Shown here one piece after another: positions 39,516 through 48,960 of a stretch of 64,000 nucleotides of DNA. Positions within the stretch are counted from its first letter, which is position 1; each line of letters begins with the position of its first letter. The notes under the pieces are model-generated. The model did no database searches, was not told the origin of the DNA, and saw only the letters and a program-made list of their open reading frames with translations. The stretch is from Isoetes taiwanensis (taxonomy: Eukaryota; Streptophyta; Lycopodiopsida; Isoetales; Isoetaceae): NCBI GenBank assembly GCA_021234155.1, contig JAJEKV010000038.1, positions 4,150,847 through 4,214,846 of the forward strand, read 5' to 3'. Made by a program: the position numbers and the translations under genes.

Positions 39516-41211
39516 AGAAGCTAAACTGGAAGATCAAAATTATGGCAGAAATGAAAGGGGAAGAAGTAGAAGGATTGAAGCTAAGACAGTTGAACATGAA
39601 TATATTATGGCAATATTAGAAGATGAGATAATTCCACAAACTTATGAGGATGTACAAGAAAGCATTGACAGAGATAAGTGGATAGCAGCTATGAATGATG
39701 AACTAAAATCGTTTGAAGATACTAAAACATATGAACTTGTAAAATCAGATGATAAGCACAATATTATTGGCAGCAAATGGTTATTCAGAATTAAACTAAA
39801 TCCAGATGGGACAAAGAAATATAAAGCTAGATTGGTGGCACAGGGTTATACTCAGAAAAAGGGAAGAGATTATGATGAAACATATTCTCCACTGGTCAAA
39901 TTGACAAGCATCAGAATATTGTTGGCCATGGCAAATGCAATGAAACTGGAAATACATCACATGGATGTCAAAACAGCATTCTTAAATGCAACTCTGGAAG
40001 AAGAAGCATTTTTGAGGCAACCTCCAGGCTATGAACAAGGCAAGAACATGATCTGGAAATTAAATAAAGCAATGTATGGATTGAAGCAGACATCAAGGGA
40101 ATGGTATCTTTGCATAAATCAATTTTTGCAAGAACAAGGCTTTAACAAGCTACATAATGATGGTAATCTCTACAGACTAGAACAAAACAAGGATTACTGT
40201 ATTATTGCCCTTTATGTAGATGACTGTATAATGGTGGCAACCTCACTGAACATTCTAAACAAGTGCAAAGGCATTTTAAAGTCCAGGTTTCAAATGACAG
40301 ACTTACTAGAGCTAAGGAAATTTTTGGGGATTGAAGTGGACAGAAATAAGGAAGAAAAATGGCTCAAATTGCATCAAAACAAGCATATAGAAAATATGCT
40401 TAAAAGGTTCAACTTGGTTGAGGCCAAACCTGCTAAAATACCCATGATTCCAGGACATAGGTTGACTGACATTCAGCAAGCCACAGATGAGGATATTACA
40501 AAGATGGAAAATGTACCCTATCGAGCTTTAATTGGATGTTTACTTTATTTAGCAAATAGCACTCGACCTGACATTGCTTATGCTGTAAATATTCTAAGCA
40601 GGAGAAACCATGATGCTACACAGGAACATTGGGAGGCTGCCAAACGTGTACTGAAGTATTTGAAGGGCACACAAAACCAAGGAATATGTTATGACTCAGA
40701 AAATCTCACTATGTCATGCTTTAGTGATGCAGATTGGGGAGGTGATCTCTCAACAAGAAGATCAACATCAGGATATGCTATTTTCTTTGGTGGTGGAGTG
40801 ATTACTTGGAGGTGCAAAAAACAAACATCTATAGCCATGAGCTCTGCAGAAGCAGAGTATGCTGCATCCTCACTTGTAGCTAAAGAAATTGTATGGTTGA
40901 GAAGGTTAATGGATGAATTATGTTGTGAACAAACAGGTCCCACAGTAATATGGACAGATAGCCAAAGTTGTATAGCCATAGTGAAACACCCTGTGCAGCA
41001 TGATAGAACCAAGCACATAGAGCTAAGCATTCATTTTATAAGGGAGTTGGCAGAAAGAAAATTAATTGAAATGCTTTACTTGGATACTAATCATCAAATT
41101 GCAGATATTTTTACCAAGGCTCTGTCTATAAACAAATTCAATGGATTCAAGGCAAAGTTGAAGGTGTTGGAAAAACCAGACATGCAGTCTTATGAGCTGA
41201 AGGAGGAGTGA
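39409..41211 (+). CDS. Copia reverse transcriptase-RNase H (out of frame with gag-int)
   Basis: 600-codon frame in +1 relative to the upstream ORF. The overlap 39409-39515 contains the frame switch, most likely in the purine-rich stretch 39485-39510; the first 25 or so residues of this frame are shadow sequence. RT motifs are present: KWLFRIKLNPDGTKKYKARL, ETYSPLVKLTSIRILLAMA, MDVKTAFLNA, and the catalytic YVDD at residues 269-272. RNase H has SDADWGGDLSTRRSTSGY, SSAEAEYAA and TDSQSCIAIV, ending with QIADIFTKAL. The stop TGA overlaps the first bases of the 3' LTR. All catalytic residues I can check are intact, so the frameshift is the only visible lesion. Confidence 0.95.
   Translation: MSWNNLDLKTFQIKNKQVLNLSRNIMKRRKAESLVEEAKLEDQNYGRNERGRSRRIEAKTVEHEYIMAILEDEIIPQTYEDVQESIDRDKWIAAMNDELKSFEDTKTYELVKSDDKHNIIGSKWLFRIKLNPDGTKKYKARLVAQGYTQKKGRDYDETYSPLVKLTSIRILLAMANAMKLEIHHMDVKTAFLNATLEEEAFLRQPPGYEQGKNMIWKLNKAMYGLKQTSREWYLCINQFLQEQGFNKLHNDGNLYRLEQNKDYCIIALYVDDCIMVATSLNILNKCKGILKSRFQMTDLLELRKFLGIEVDRNKEEKWLKLHQNKHIENMLKRFNLVEAKPAKIPMIPGHRLTDIQQATDEDITKMENVPYRALIGCLLYLANSTRPDIAYAVNILSRRNHDATQEHWEAAKRVLKYLKGTQNQGICYDSENLTMSCFSDADWGGDLSTRRSTSGYAIFFGGGVITWRCKKQTSIAMSSAEAEYAASSLVAKEIVWLRRLMDELCCEQTGPTVIWTDSQSCIAIVKHPVQHDRTKHIELSIHFIRELAERKLIEMLYLDTNHQIADIFTKALSINKFNGFKAKLKVLEKPDMQSYELKEE
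41199..41208 (+). other. Copia polypurine tract
   Basis: GAAGGAGGAG directly before the 3' LTR, overlapping the last codons of the polyprotein (Lys-Glu-Glu). Plus-strand priming site. Confidence 0.8.
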
Positions 41212-42033
41212 TGGGAATTCACCTCATAATCCTGCAACATCTAATCTATGAGAAGCAGTGGCAGTAGATTTGATGGTGCAGAGAATGATTTAAGTGGAGC
41301 ACTAAGTTAGCAAAGGTTGCAAATCATGAATTAAGTTGTCTGAAAAGTAGAGTGCCTATGAGAAGCAGTGGCAGTAGGCCAGACGAGTTCAACCTTAATA
41401 TTCCTTATTCATGATGCAGGGATCAAACATGTATTTCCAGTTCAAGGTGCATGTTAAGATTTATTGTGACCTAGTGTCAATATGGTTGCAAGAAGATAAC
41501 TCAAAATTGGAGATATAATTCAATGGTTCAAAGGGCCCGTTTACAATATTATGTATGTGGGATAATTTCGACGAAGTCATACTTCGTAAGTTATTCCTGT
41601 GGGATATATGTGGAGAATAGCCAGAGCTCGGATTGGAAAGAATGCACTTCCCTAAACCGCCGGAATGATCTCTACATAACCAGCACTTGCTTGTAGTAGT
41701 TGAACGTTTGAATCTAGCTGTGGAGGAGACGAGCAGACGAAGATTCTTCTGGTCAAGGATGCTACAGTGATCGGGTCAATGCCCGATGAACAGTGAATAT
41801 ATAAATTGGGTTCTTAAGGTTCAATGGTTTATTGACCCTTAAAACATTGTATTACATTCCATTGTTTAAAATTGAATGAGTGAAAAATTGCACTTGATCT
41901 AGAGGAGATTAGTGACCATATTGTGGCTCTCCTCTAGACCATTAATTGCACTCTATATGCTCAAATGTTTGTTTGAGAAATAAATCTTGCTAGGCATAGA
42001 TTCAAGGTTAACATTTTCTTCATATATTCATCA
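41209..42033 (+). repeat. Copia 3' LTR
   Basis: 825 bp. Differs from the 5' LTR by five substitutions and loss of TT (CCATTGCAC becomes CCAGCAC). Followed by the AGAAA duplication at 42034-42038. Confidence 0.95.
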
Positions 42034-42038
42034 AGAAA

Positions 42039-43375
42039 GCTGTAAATGATACAGAAAACCACAATGGCATAAGACAAACAAGTGTGGCCGCCCTGTGGAC
42101 ATTCAGTACCTTAATAGGTTAGACAACTATAATTTGTTTTTTGACATTGATCGATTTTATATACACAAATAAGTATTGTTATCCTAATTTACCCTTCAAC
42201 CCGAAGTCATGGAGATTAGGCTCGAATCTGCTATCCTAAGTTCTTATAAAAAATAATGTAATGTGTTTGATACAAAGCTCTGGGCTTGCAAAAATAGTGT
42301 TCTCATTGGAAGATAGAGAACCTCGCACACTATTATACATTCGAACCCTTATCAAAAATAATCTACTGAGTGTTTGATACATACCTACATTACACAGTCA
42401 CGTCATAAGTATATGTCAAGTACGACGACATGTACACTGGTATCAAAAGGGGTTGCACCATGAGATGCAACTATTTTGGACCATTATACTGCACATGTTA
42501 ATACACATGTGAATGTAATCCATCTTGCCACGTGGCAATTCCGCAAGGAGCCAAATGGCCCAATCGATGCTAACCCTAAAGCTTCGACACTAACCCTAAA
42601 GCGTGGGTGGATGGATGGATTAGTGCTACCCTTCAAGGCAGTATTGCTATTTATATTATGTTAGTACTTATAGTTTTGCTCCCCTTGATGTAGGAGGCCG
42701 ACACCTCTGTATCCTCTACTTGGCCATGCATATGCACGAGTTAAATGGAGGATCCATACAACGGTGCGTTCATTGGATGGGGGAAGTCCTATGACTTATA
42801 TGGTAGATTGCCATGTATGACTGAGGATGTCACAAGATAGTAGAGCAATGATCTTGATTGACCAAGATCACGCATTGGCCATTACCCTAATTAGCTAAGT
42901 AAGCAAACATTAATTAATTTGAGAAATTTGGAATTCTAGTTGTGTACGAAATAAGTTGCACGCTACCCATAGGATGCAAAGAATGGTTGGTCTGCAGCAG
43001 AAGTTTGCATTTTATTGCAGAAAAAATGCAAGGAAATTATATCTTATGTGAAATTGCATTCAAGGGGTTCTTTCCGAGCTGTTGTTTTGAGTAAAGGTTG
43101 ATAAAAAAAAGATGTTAAAATGATTGTGAAGATTGTGACGACGGAACTTTCTAGCAATTGATTGGTCATTTGGCGAAATGTACAATGAACATTCGGAACA
43201 CTAGGATAATGCATCTTTTATAATAACAATATGCTGGAGAAGATCGCTGTGGAAATCTTCTCGACAACAGTAAAGGATGTAATTAATAAAAGACTTAGAA
43301 ATATTGTCAATCAAACACGTCATTCCTATTCATCATTTGGCATAAAATTAAAAAGAGATCGCCCCGGCGATGAAA
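42039..43375. other. No supported gene
   Basis: AT-rich sequence. Two similar phrases about a hundred bases apart (ATACAAAGCTCTGG / ATACATACC, each followed by an ATTCGAA-like word) hint at a weak duplication. The 62-aa frame at 42476 shows no motif. Confidence 0.4.
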
Positions 43376-44040
43376 TCACCGAGTTTCTAATATAGATTCA
43401 GGTGTCGCATCGAGTTCATTAGCTATTCGCCAAACATGCTCTCTCCCAATCTCTATAGCCTGAGAAGTGTTCATCCCTGAATAGCCCGTCATATCGAGTA
43501 CATCCACTTCCATGGCCCGGGCAATTCTCTGCATACTTTCGGCTACGTGACGCGCTTCAGTGTCTCCAAGCAATTCCCGTTCCAGCTCACTTAAGAACTC
43601 AGTAGGATGAAATATTTTTAATTTTTTACATGAAATAGAGTGCTCCTGTGTTCCAGCCGTCTCCATCTCATCTTGTTCCTTATCATCAGAACCGAGATAC
43701 TGAAACGTATTTTCCCTGCCACAACAACCATAGCCCATTCAAAATATTGATTTATACTCTCTAGCTTTTTGAATGTAGGTTCTAAGACATCAATATCTTT
43801 CTGGGTGGACTCCAAAAGTTTCTTCGTCTCCTGCATCCTTTCCTCATAGCTCTTCTCGTCCAGCTTGTCTAAAATCTCATCCAGGTTGAACAAGTCTGTG
43901 CCTTGGGTAATCCTGAGATTGGGTCCAGAAGGGACCCCCTGAGCTATATTCTGGTCCTCTGCTTTCTGTTTCTCCAAAACACCAGTTGATTGGTTGCCAT
44001 TTTGTCTAGCATTTTCAAGAAAGATATCAAAAAATGGCAT
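43376..44040 (-). CDS. Two-exon-like unrecognised gene with coiled coil
   Basis: First frame (44040 on): MPFFDIFLENARQNGNQSTG, then LFNLDEILDKLDEKSYEERM and QETKKLLESTQKDIDVLEPT, a strong coiled-coil pattern, ending near SINQ. Then TTGTTGTGGCAG|GGAAAATA looks like a 3' splice site, and the second frame (43738-43376) reads FLSELERELLGDTEARHVAE, MQRIARAMEVDVLDMTGYSG, AIEIGREHVWRIANELDATP, ending at TGA after ETR. Both halves have protein-like composition and no internal stops. I do not recognise the family. It could be a host gene or the small ORF of an element. Confidence 0.45.
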
Positions 44041-44089
44041 ATTTTTTCATCCTTTTCGAATGGCACACTGCGCTTTCCTTGCATGAGTG

Positions 44090-44830
44090 CTATGCATGAA
44101 GCTGTATTGCTGAGAAGAAATCAAGGATGTCGCCATCTTTAAGCACCATCTGATCAATAATGTGATATGTGTATGATGTCTTCAGCTGGCATTTAAAGAC
44201 ATGGTCATCATCCATTGCAGCCCAACTGTATCTCGGCTTACCTGTGAAATACGTCTGATATTTCTTTTTTATTTTTTCATCTTCATTCTCCTTTTCGGTG
44301 AGTGGCATTTGTGGTGAGGGGAGTGCTGTTTGAAGCATTGTTCACCTGGTTGAGACGAAGTTCCAACTCTGGTTGCATTAGCAGAACACATGCCTCACTC
44401 TTGTAAATGCACATGTGGCTAATCTAATATTGATATTCTATTACTTTTGTCTTGCTCACCCACCCTTATTCGTCATAAGTTGTATTTGGTTCCGACTGTA
44501 CAAACAGTTTGGTAAGTTCACAGAATGCATTAGGATAACCAAATGATAGACTTTAGTTGTTCTCATGCTCGCTATCCTTGAAAATAGTTCCATGTATTTC
44601 TTGCAATCCCATACTTTTATGAAACCATGGATATCAATAAACACTAGGGTTGCATTCTCTGAAACGGGGCAGATAATGGATTGCCATCTTTTGTGACCAG
44701 ATGAACAATATTGTTTTTCTCCTTCCTTTTCCTAGTCTCTTCTGGCTCCAATATGGTTCTGATAGGTTCTAAAAAACAAATGGGAAAGTTACCCAGCACA
44801 TGGTCTTTATACCAATTGGCCTTCACGTAT
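44090..44830 (-). pseudogene. Unrecognised minus-strand ORF cluster
   Basis: Three successive pieces: 44826-44644 (KANWYKDHVLGNFPICFLEP, RKRKEKNNIVHLV), a +1 frame with NATLVFIDIHGFIKVWDCKK and YMELFSRIASMRTTKVYHLV (44660-44456), and 44338-44090 (82 aa, YFTGKPRYSWAAMDDDHVFK, VLKDGDILDFFSAIQ). They point the same way as the ORFs at 43.4-44.0 kb and may be its upstream exons. No known motif. Confidence 0.35.
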
Positions 44831-44928
44831 TTTGTGTCTGTGTCGACAAGAACCTAATATTCTCTGCTTAATGAAATCTGGAAAATCCACAATCAGATCT
44901 TCAAAGAATGTATATATTCACACACAAC

Positions 44929-45390
44929 TAACATTAATAACACAAACTATTGCATTTGACACATTTAAATTAAAATCCCCCTTAAGCCCCCTTTGGTTTG
45001 GGTGCATATTCACAGGGGGGTTACTCCGGGCAACGAGAGCTGTCAGATGGGCATATTTGCCCTTTATTCCAAGATCTGGACCGTACATAGTGATCCTCGT
45101 TTGTGGGGTATGCATGTACAAGTTTTTGTATACTATATATTAAGGTTTGCAAAATACTATAAGGTTTGAGAGAATGTACTTAATGGTGTTAATTTTGTAC
45201 ATGTATTGTAAATTTTTTGAGGCTTTCGCTGCCCTACGTAACCCCCCGTGTGAATATGCACCCAAACCAAAGGAGGTTTAAGGGGGATTTTAATTTAAAT
45301 GTGTCAAATGCAATAGTTTGTGTTAATAATGTTAGTTGTGTGTTAATGGTTTGTGTTGACTAAAAAAATGTTTGGCCCCTTCGGGGCCTT
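44929..45390. mobile_element. Fold-back element with long terminal inverted repeats
   Basis: The left arm (from ACACAACTAACATTAATAAC through GGTTTGGGTGCATATTCACA to GGGGGGTTACTCCGGGCAAC) is the reverse complement of the right arm 45225-45390, which ends GGCCCCTTCGGGGCCTT. The arms are over 110 bp and about 90% alike; the left one lacks the terminal 40 bp or so. The centre (CCAAGATCTGGACCGTACAT...) has no ORF. A second, half copy is at 24.61-24.95 kb in the opposite orientation. Confidence 0.8.
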
Positions 45391-45946
45391 AAGGATGGTG
45401 TAGGGGTGTAAATATAGACATTACCTAATACTCTAATGATGGATGATATAGCATAGCCTCACAAATCTAACAAACTAGATGTGCTCAAATTATGGAAACG
45501 AAAACATTGCATAGAATTAGACATATAATATTATACCAATATCAATATTAATACATGAGGTAGCTGGATATCAGCGGTTGTCCAAAGATACTTCACTTTG
45601 GAGGGTTGAAGTTATCGCTCTCTTATCTGAATACTGTTTCATTAGCCATTTGTAAGACAACGCTCATGAAGCTTCCGGTTTGATAAGGGAATTAGCAGCA
45701 TGTGATACATAACATTTATTCCACAACCTAATTGAAATGGATTCCCATGCCACACATGTCAGCAATGAATGACTAGCTGAACCTTGTATATGGATAGAAA
45801 CTAGCCTTGGACTAACAGACATTTTACATTCAACATGCCAATATCAGCAGTCTTTTCACGGAACACATGCATCAGGATAAGAGAAGAAAGTTTTCAAGAT
45901 CTGAATTCAATATAAGAAAGCAAGAACTTTGCAAAACAAACGATGA
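45391..45946. other. No supported feature
   Basis: Non-coding sequence 3' of the MTR3 exon. If the gene is live, its last intron and final exon should lie here, but I cannot identify a C-terminal exon. Confidence 0.35.
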
Positions 45947-46594
45947 TTATTGCATACCCATTGCAGCATCCTTGAGGCACGACCTCATAGCCTTTCCAAG
46001 GCTTACACATGCTTCAACACATAACTCCAAACCTTCCGAAATCCTTTCAGAAGACCATTCACCAGTCATAGTAAGATGAGTAATTTCGTTTCTTGAAGTC
46101 ATGTGTGCAACTAACAAGCTTCCATCTTCAGGTCTCTGCTCATCATCAGTAGGGTCCAAAAGGATCGTATCCCTAATAAAACTTGCAGATATAGCTGACA
46201 CAAGGTCATGCATGGCAATTCCAGCATCTGCAAGCGCAAGTGATGCGCAATTTATAACAACACTCAAATCCCCTCCACCAGATTGTAGAATCAATGCAAA
46301 AACATCTACTGTTGTCTTAGGAAATGAATGCAAATCGATAGCCCCTGCCAAAGATTTATACAGTGCACATGAATATTCTGCGGAGTCTAATGACTGATTG
46401 GGCTTCCCCCTAACAGCAGTTGCAAAGGTAGTAAATTTTACATGGCAATTGAGCCTACCTGTATTGCTGAATGCTTGGGCTTTCTTACTTTCTCGTGGGC
46501 CAAAGACATAAACTATGAGTTTAGTTTGTCCAAACTCTGCATATGCCGAACCTGCTGCTGCGATTACTGCACCTGTTTTGAAAAATGCGGGCAA
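45947..46594 (-). CDS. MTR3: Exosome subunit MTR3 (RNase PH-like), main exon
   Basis: The frame reads PAFFKTGAVIAAAGSAYAEF, then VYVFGPRESKKAQAFSNTGR, LNCHVKFTTFATAVRG, AGAIDLHSFPKTTVDVFALI, INCASLALADAGIAMHDLVS, SRNEITHLTMTGEWSSERIS. These match the plant MTR3 RNase PH fold nearly throughout. MTR3 is one of six RNase PH-type subunits of the nuclear and cytoplasmic RNA exosome ring and is non-catalytic in plants. About 214 residues are present against roughly 255 in the family: the first 40 or so (including RPDGRG) are missing. The codon before the conserved part is TTG and an in-frame TGA precedes it, with no good acceptor AG nearby, so the 5' side looks broken. At the 3' side ATGG|GTATGCA is a possible donor. 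No internal stop. Confidence 0.8.
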   Translation of the reverse strand: MPAFFKTGAVIAAAGSAYAEFGQTKLIVYVFGPRESKKAQAFSNTGRLNCHVKFTTFATAVRGKPNQSLDSAEYSCALYKSLAGAIDLHSFPKTTVDVFALILQSGGGDLSVVINCASLALADAGIAMHDLVSAISASFIRDTILLDPTDDEQRPEDGSLLVAHMTSRNEITHLTMTGEWSSERISEGLELCVEACVSLGKAMRSCLKDAAMGMQ

Positions 46595-46604
46595 TCAGCC
46601 ATGC

Positions 46605-47240
46605 ATTGAGCAACATCTTCAAGCTGTCTTGGAGCTGCATAGCCAAACGATATATCCATCCATCCTAGAAAATTTTAGAGACAATGAGATGCCCTCTTTT
46701 GTGCAACAAACACGTTTTTGGCTTAATAAATGCCTCTGGATTTGGTAAAGCGTTGCACTTTGTGGCTTTGGCTGCAACCATGACTTCTGCAAACTTCATC
46801 TGCAAGCATAGCAGCAAACAGAGCATCTGTGTTTCCCTACATCCAAAATTTTTTAGAGCCATCTTAAGCGGCATTGTCCAGCAACCGTAGTGCAAAATCT
46901 GCCAGATTATTCTCACCCAGCATGCTGCATGCCTTGTATAGATGCAACCCCACAATTATTCATCTTTGGTTTTTCTTGAGCTTTTACATTATGACCATCT
47001 TGCAACATATCATCTTCGTCACCAACTGCAAAACCATGGTCGTGTTATGAAGGGCATAAAATAAACCTTTATGAAGAAGCGTTCAAAATCTTCATACATT
47101 GTAGACCTAAAGCTTCTAGTCAATGCTGTTTCTCACCTGAAGAATCTTTGTGTCCAGAAGCGTGGTCTTCTACGTGCAGGAACAGGTCCGCCTCCTGCAA
47201 CACCTCGTCTACCATCTCGATTTCTTTCCATTAGGTAGCC
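46605..47240 (-). pseudogene. Decayed exon block upstream of MTR3
   Basis: On the minus strand, MVDEVLQEADLFLHVEDHAS ends at TCAG|GTGAGAA (donor-like, about 47138). TTTTGCAG|TTGGTGAC near 47023 (acceptor-like) resumes in frame with EDDMLQDGHNVKAQEKPKMN and GVASIQGMQH. Later pieces in other frames (LGENNLADFALRLLDNAA; NTDALFAAMLADEVCRSHG; SFGYAAPRQLEDVAQCMADC) look coding but are separated by stops and frameshifts. It runs right up to the MTR3 exon in a different frame. Family unknown. The last piece overlaps the missing MTR3 5' side, so two genes may be fused by rearrangement. Confidence 0.35.
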
Positions 47241-47517
47241 AGCGGAATGTTGGATCAAAGTCTATATTCTTATACACAGCGGACGCACCTGATCAATGGA
47301 AAAACAGTGCTTTCAATACCAATGTACATCTTTGCAACGTAGTACTGTCAAAATGGAAGAAAACAACTCTTTGAAGTCGTATTTAATTAAAGTGGGACAA
47401 ATCTTGAATTTTGGGACTCGAACTGAAAATGGGACTCATATTGACATCAAAATTTCACATCATATAACAAGGACTGGTTCATAATATTTTCTTACAGAAT
47501 TTCCAAATAAATAGTTG

Positions 47518-47788
47518 AGAAAGTTGAGCGAGGTGAGATCGAAAAGGGGAGGGGAAGGGGGAAGACGGGAGGAGAAAGGGGGGGAGAAGAGGGGCAAGGG
47601 AGAAGAGGGGCAAGAGGAAGGGGCAAGGGAGAAGAAGGGGCAAGGGGCAAGGGGAAAGGGGCAAGGGAGAAGAAGGGGCAAGGGGCAAGGAAGGGGAAAG
47701 GGGGCAAGGGGAAGGAGGCAAGGGGAAGGGGCAAGGGAGAAGAAGGAGAAAAGGGGAGAGTGGGGAAGGGGGGAGGGGAAAGCCAAAA
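47518..47788. repeat. Polypurine tract (G/A on the plus strand), about 270 bp
   Basis: Repeats of GGGGCAAGGGGAAGG-type sequence with almost no T on the plus strand. Such strand-asymmetric tracts can form triplex structures. The Pro/Ser/Leu-rich open frames on the opposite strand are by-products. It is followed by TTAATTAA-rich sequence (47790-47870). Confidence 0.9.
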
Positions 47789-47884
47789 TAATATAATTAA
47801 TATAATTAATTTAATTAATTATAAATAATTTAATTAATTTAATTAAATAAATAACCAATAAAAAAAATATAAACCATTCTCCTC

Positions 47885-47958
47885 TTCTCGACTAGTGAGT
47901 CGAGAATTGGAAAACATAAATCCCCTCATTGTTCTCTTCTCCACTAGTGAGTCGAGAA
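47885..47958. repeat. Two hairpins with TTCTCGACT / AGTCGAGAA arms
   Basis: 47885-47906 is a perfect 9-bp-arm hairpin around AGTG, and 47937-47958 is a second copy with one arm mismatch. The arm CTCGACT is the core of the larger palindrome at 50.14 kb. Confidence 0.8.
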
Positions 47959-48117
47959 TTGGAATAACCGGCTCTGTACAGAATGGTAAGAATTGCTGGG
48001 TTTTGTCCAGCAGCGCCAAAATATTTCTCCATTTCCTCCATACACATACCCACACGCTCCACCCCGCCAATCCGATCCGCCTCGAGCTCCAAAACTCCAT
48101 AGCCAGTTGGCGCAGGG

Positions 48118-48960
48118 TATGGCGCTAAGGAAGGGAAGGAATACGAATGGAGCTGGGGCAGGCACATCTAAGGGGTCGCCAGAGGCACAACGGTCCAAGG
48201 GCTCCAAAGCTGATGCACAGAAAACAGTAGAAAAGGCTCCTGATGCCAAATCCGACAGCTCCAAGGATAATACACAGAAAATAGGAAAAAAAAGAGAGGC
48301 TCGGTTCAGGCTGCAGCCGACAGTTCTGATGTCCCACCTGCTCTTCCAGATACGACCTCTGTTTTATCTATTCAGGGTATTCAAGAGCTCTCAGGCTCAG
48401 CTAACGCAGGCTTGGAGGCTCCAGTCACGATACCTGTAGGTCTGGGTATTCCTGAAATCAAGGCAAAAGTGCCCATAACAGATGCAAAAGAAAAAAAAGC
48501 CTCCTTTCAGAAATCCGATGTCTCAGATGTCCATACCTTTCAGGAATCCGATATCTCAGCTGCCCCCCTTCCCACTAGCCGTCCCCTTTTCCTCCCCTTA
48601 GCAGATGACTGCCCACGGTGAAGCTTCTAGCTCCCATCCCCGGAAGCGCCCTCACCTTCCCTTGGACTTGAGCTTGCGCTTGGGCGACTTTCACACCAAA
48701 AGATTGCACCCCCTTTCTGTCGAATCCTGTAAGGAAGATTTTTGGCTTAGCTTCGAAAATGGTGCAGGATAGCTCCGTTAGCTTTGGAGAGAGGCATTTT
48801 GTTTCCGGCAAAAAGCGCAAGAAAGCGCAAGCGAAAAGCTGAGGATGGTTGAAGAAGGATTGCCTGCGAAGCTTGTTTCCACGCCTATTTCCGGTGAAAG
48901 TAGTAAAGCTAATCCGTCAATCAGACACGCCAAGGCTTGTAAAGGCATAAAAGCTCTGTT
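48118..48960 (+). pseudogene. Decayed disordered-protein ORF (LINE ORF1-like N-terminus?)
   Basis: Start context GGTATGGCG; MALRKGRNTNGAGAGTSKGS, EAQRSKGSKADAQKTVEKAP, then a frameshift near 48290 and VQAAADSSDVPPALPDTTSV, IQGIQELSGSANAGLEAPVT, then another break, with FGERHFVSGKKRKKAQAKS near 48.8 kb. It is Ser/Ala/Lys/Pro-rich, with no folded domain. The style resembles the N-terminal part of plant LINE ORF1 proteins (compare 62.9 kb), but no conserved motif proves it. Confidence 0.4.

Larger units (their letters stand above)
36143..42033 (+). mobile_element. Complete Ty1/copia LTR retrotransposon
   Basis: 5891 bp with two LTRs (827 and 825 bp), a 5-bp target duplication AGAAA, an initiator-Met tRNA primer site, a full gag-protease-integrase-RT-RNase H coding region and a polypurine tract. 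The LTRs differ by five substitutions and one 2-bp indel, so insertion was recent relative to everything around it. One frameshift separates integrase from RT. It is inserted in repeat-rich non-coding DNA. Confidence 0.97.

Noticed and set aside
40689-41030. 113-aa antisense ORF in the copia RNase H region
   Set aside because: Lies opposite conserved RNase H coding sequence; no independent evidence.
43376-44830. Endogenous negative-strand RNA virus gene cluster
   Set aside because: Several same-strand small ORFs in a row suggested it, but no nucleocapsid or polymerase motif is recognisable, and intron-like signals favour a plant gene.
47460-47786. Pro/Ser/Leu-rich ORFs on the minus strand
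   Set aside because: Direct translation of the polypurine tract; all three frames are open for compositional reasons.
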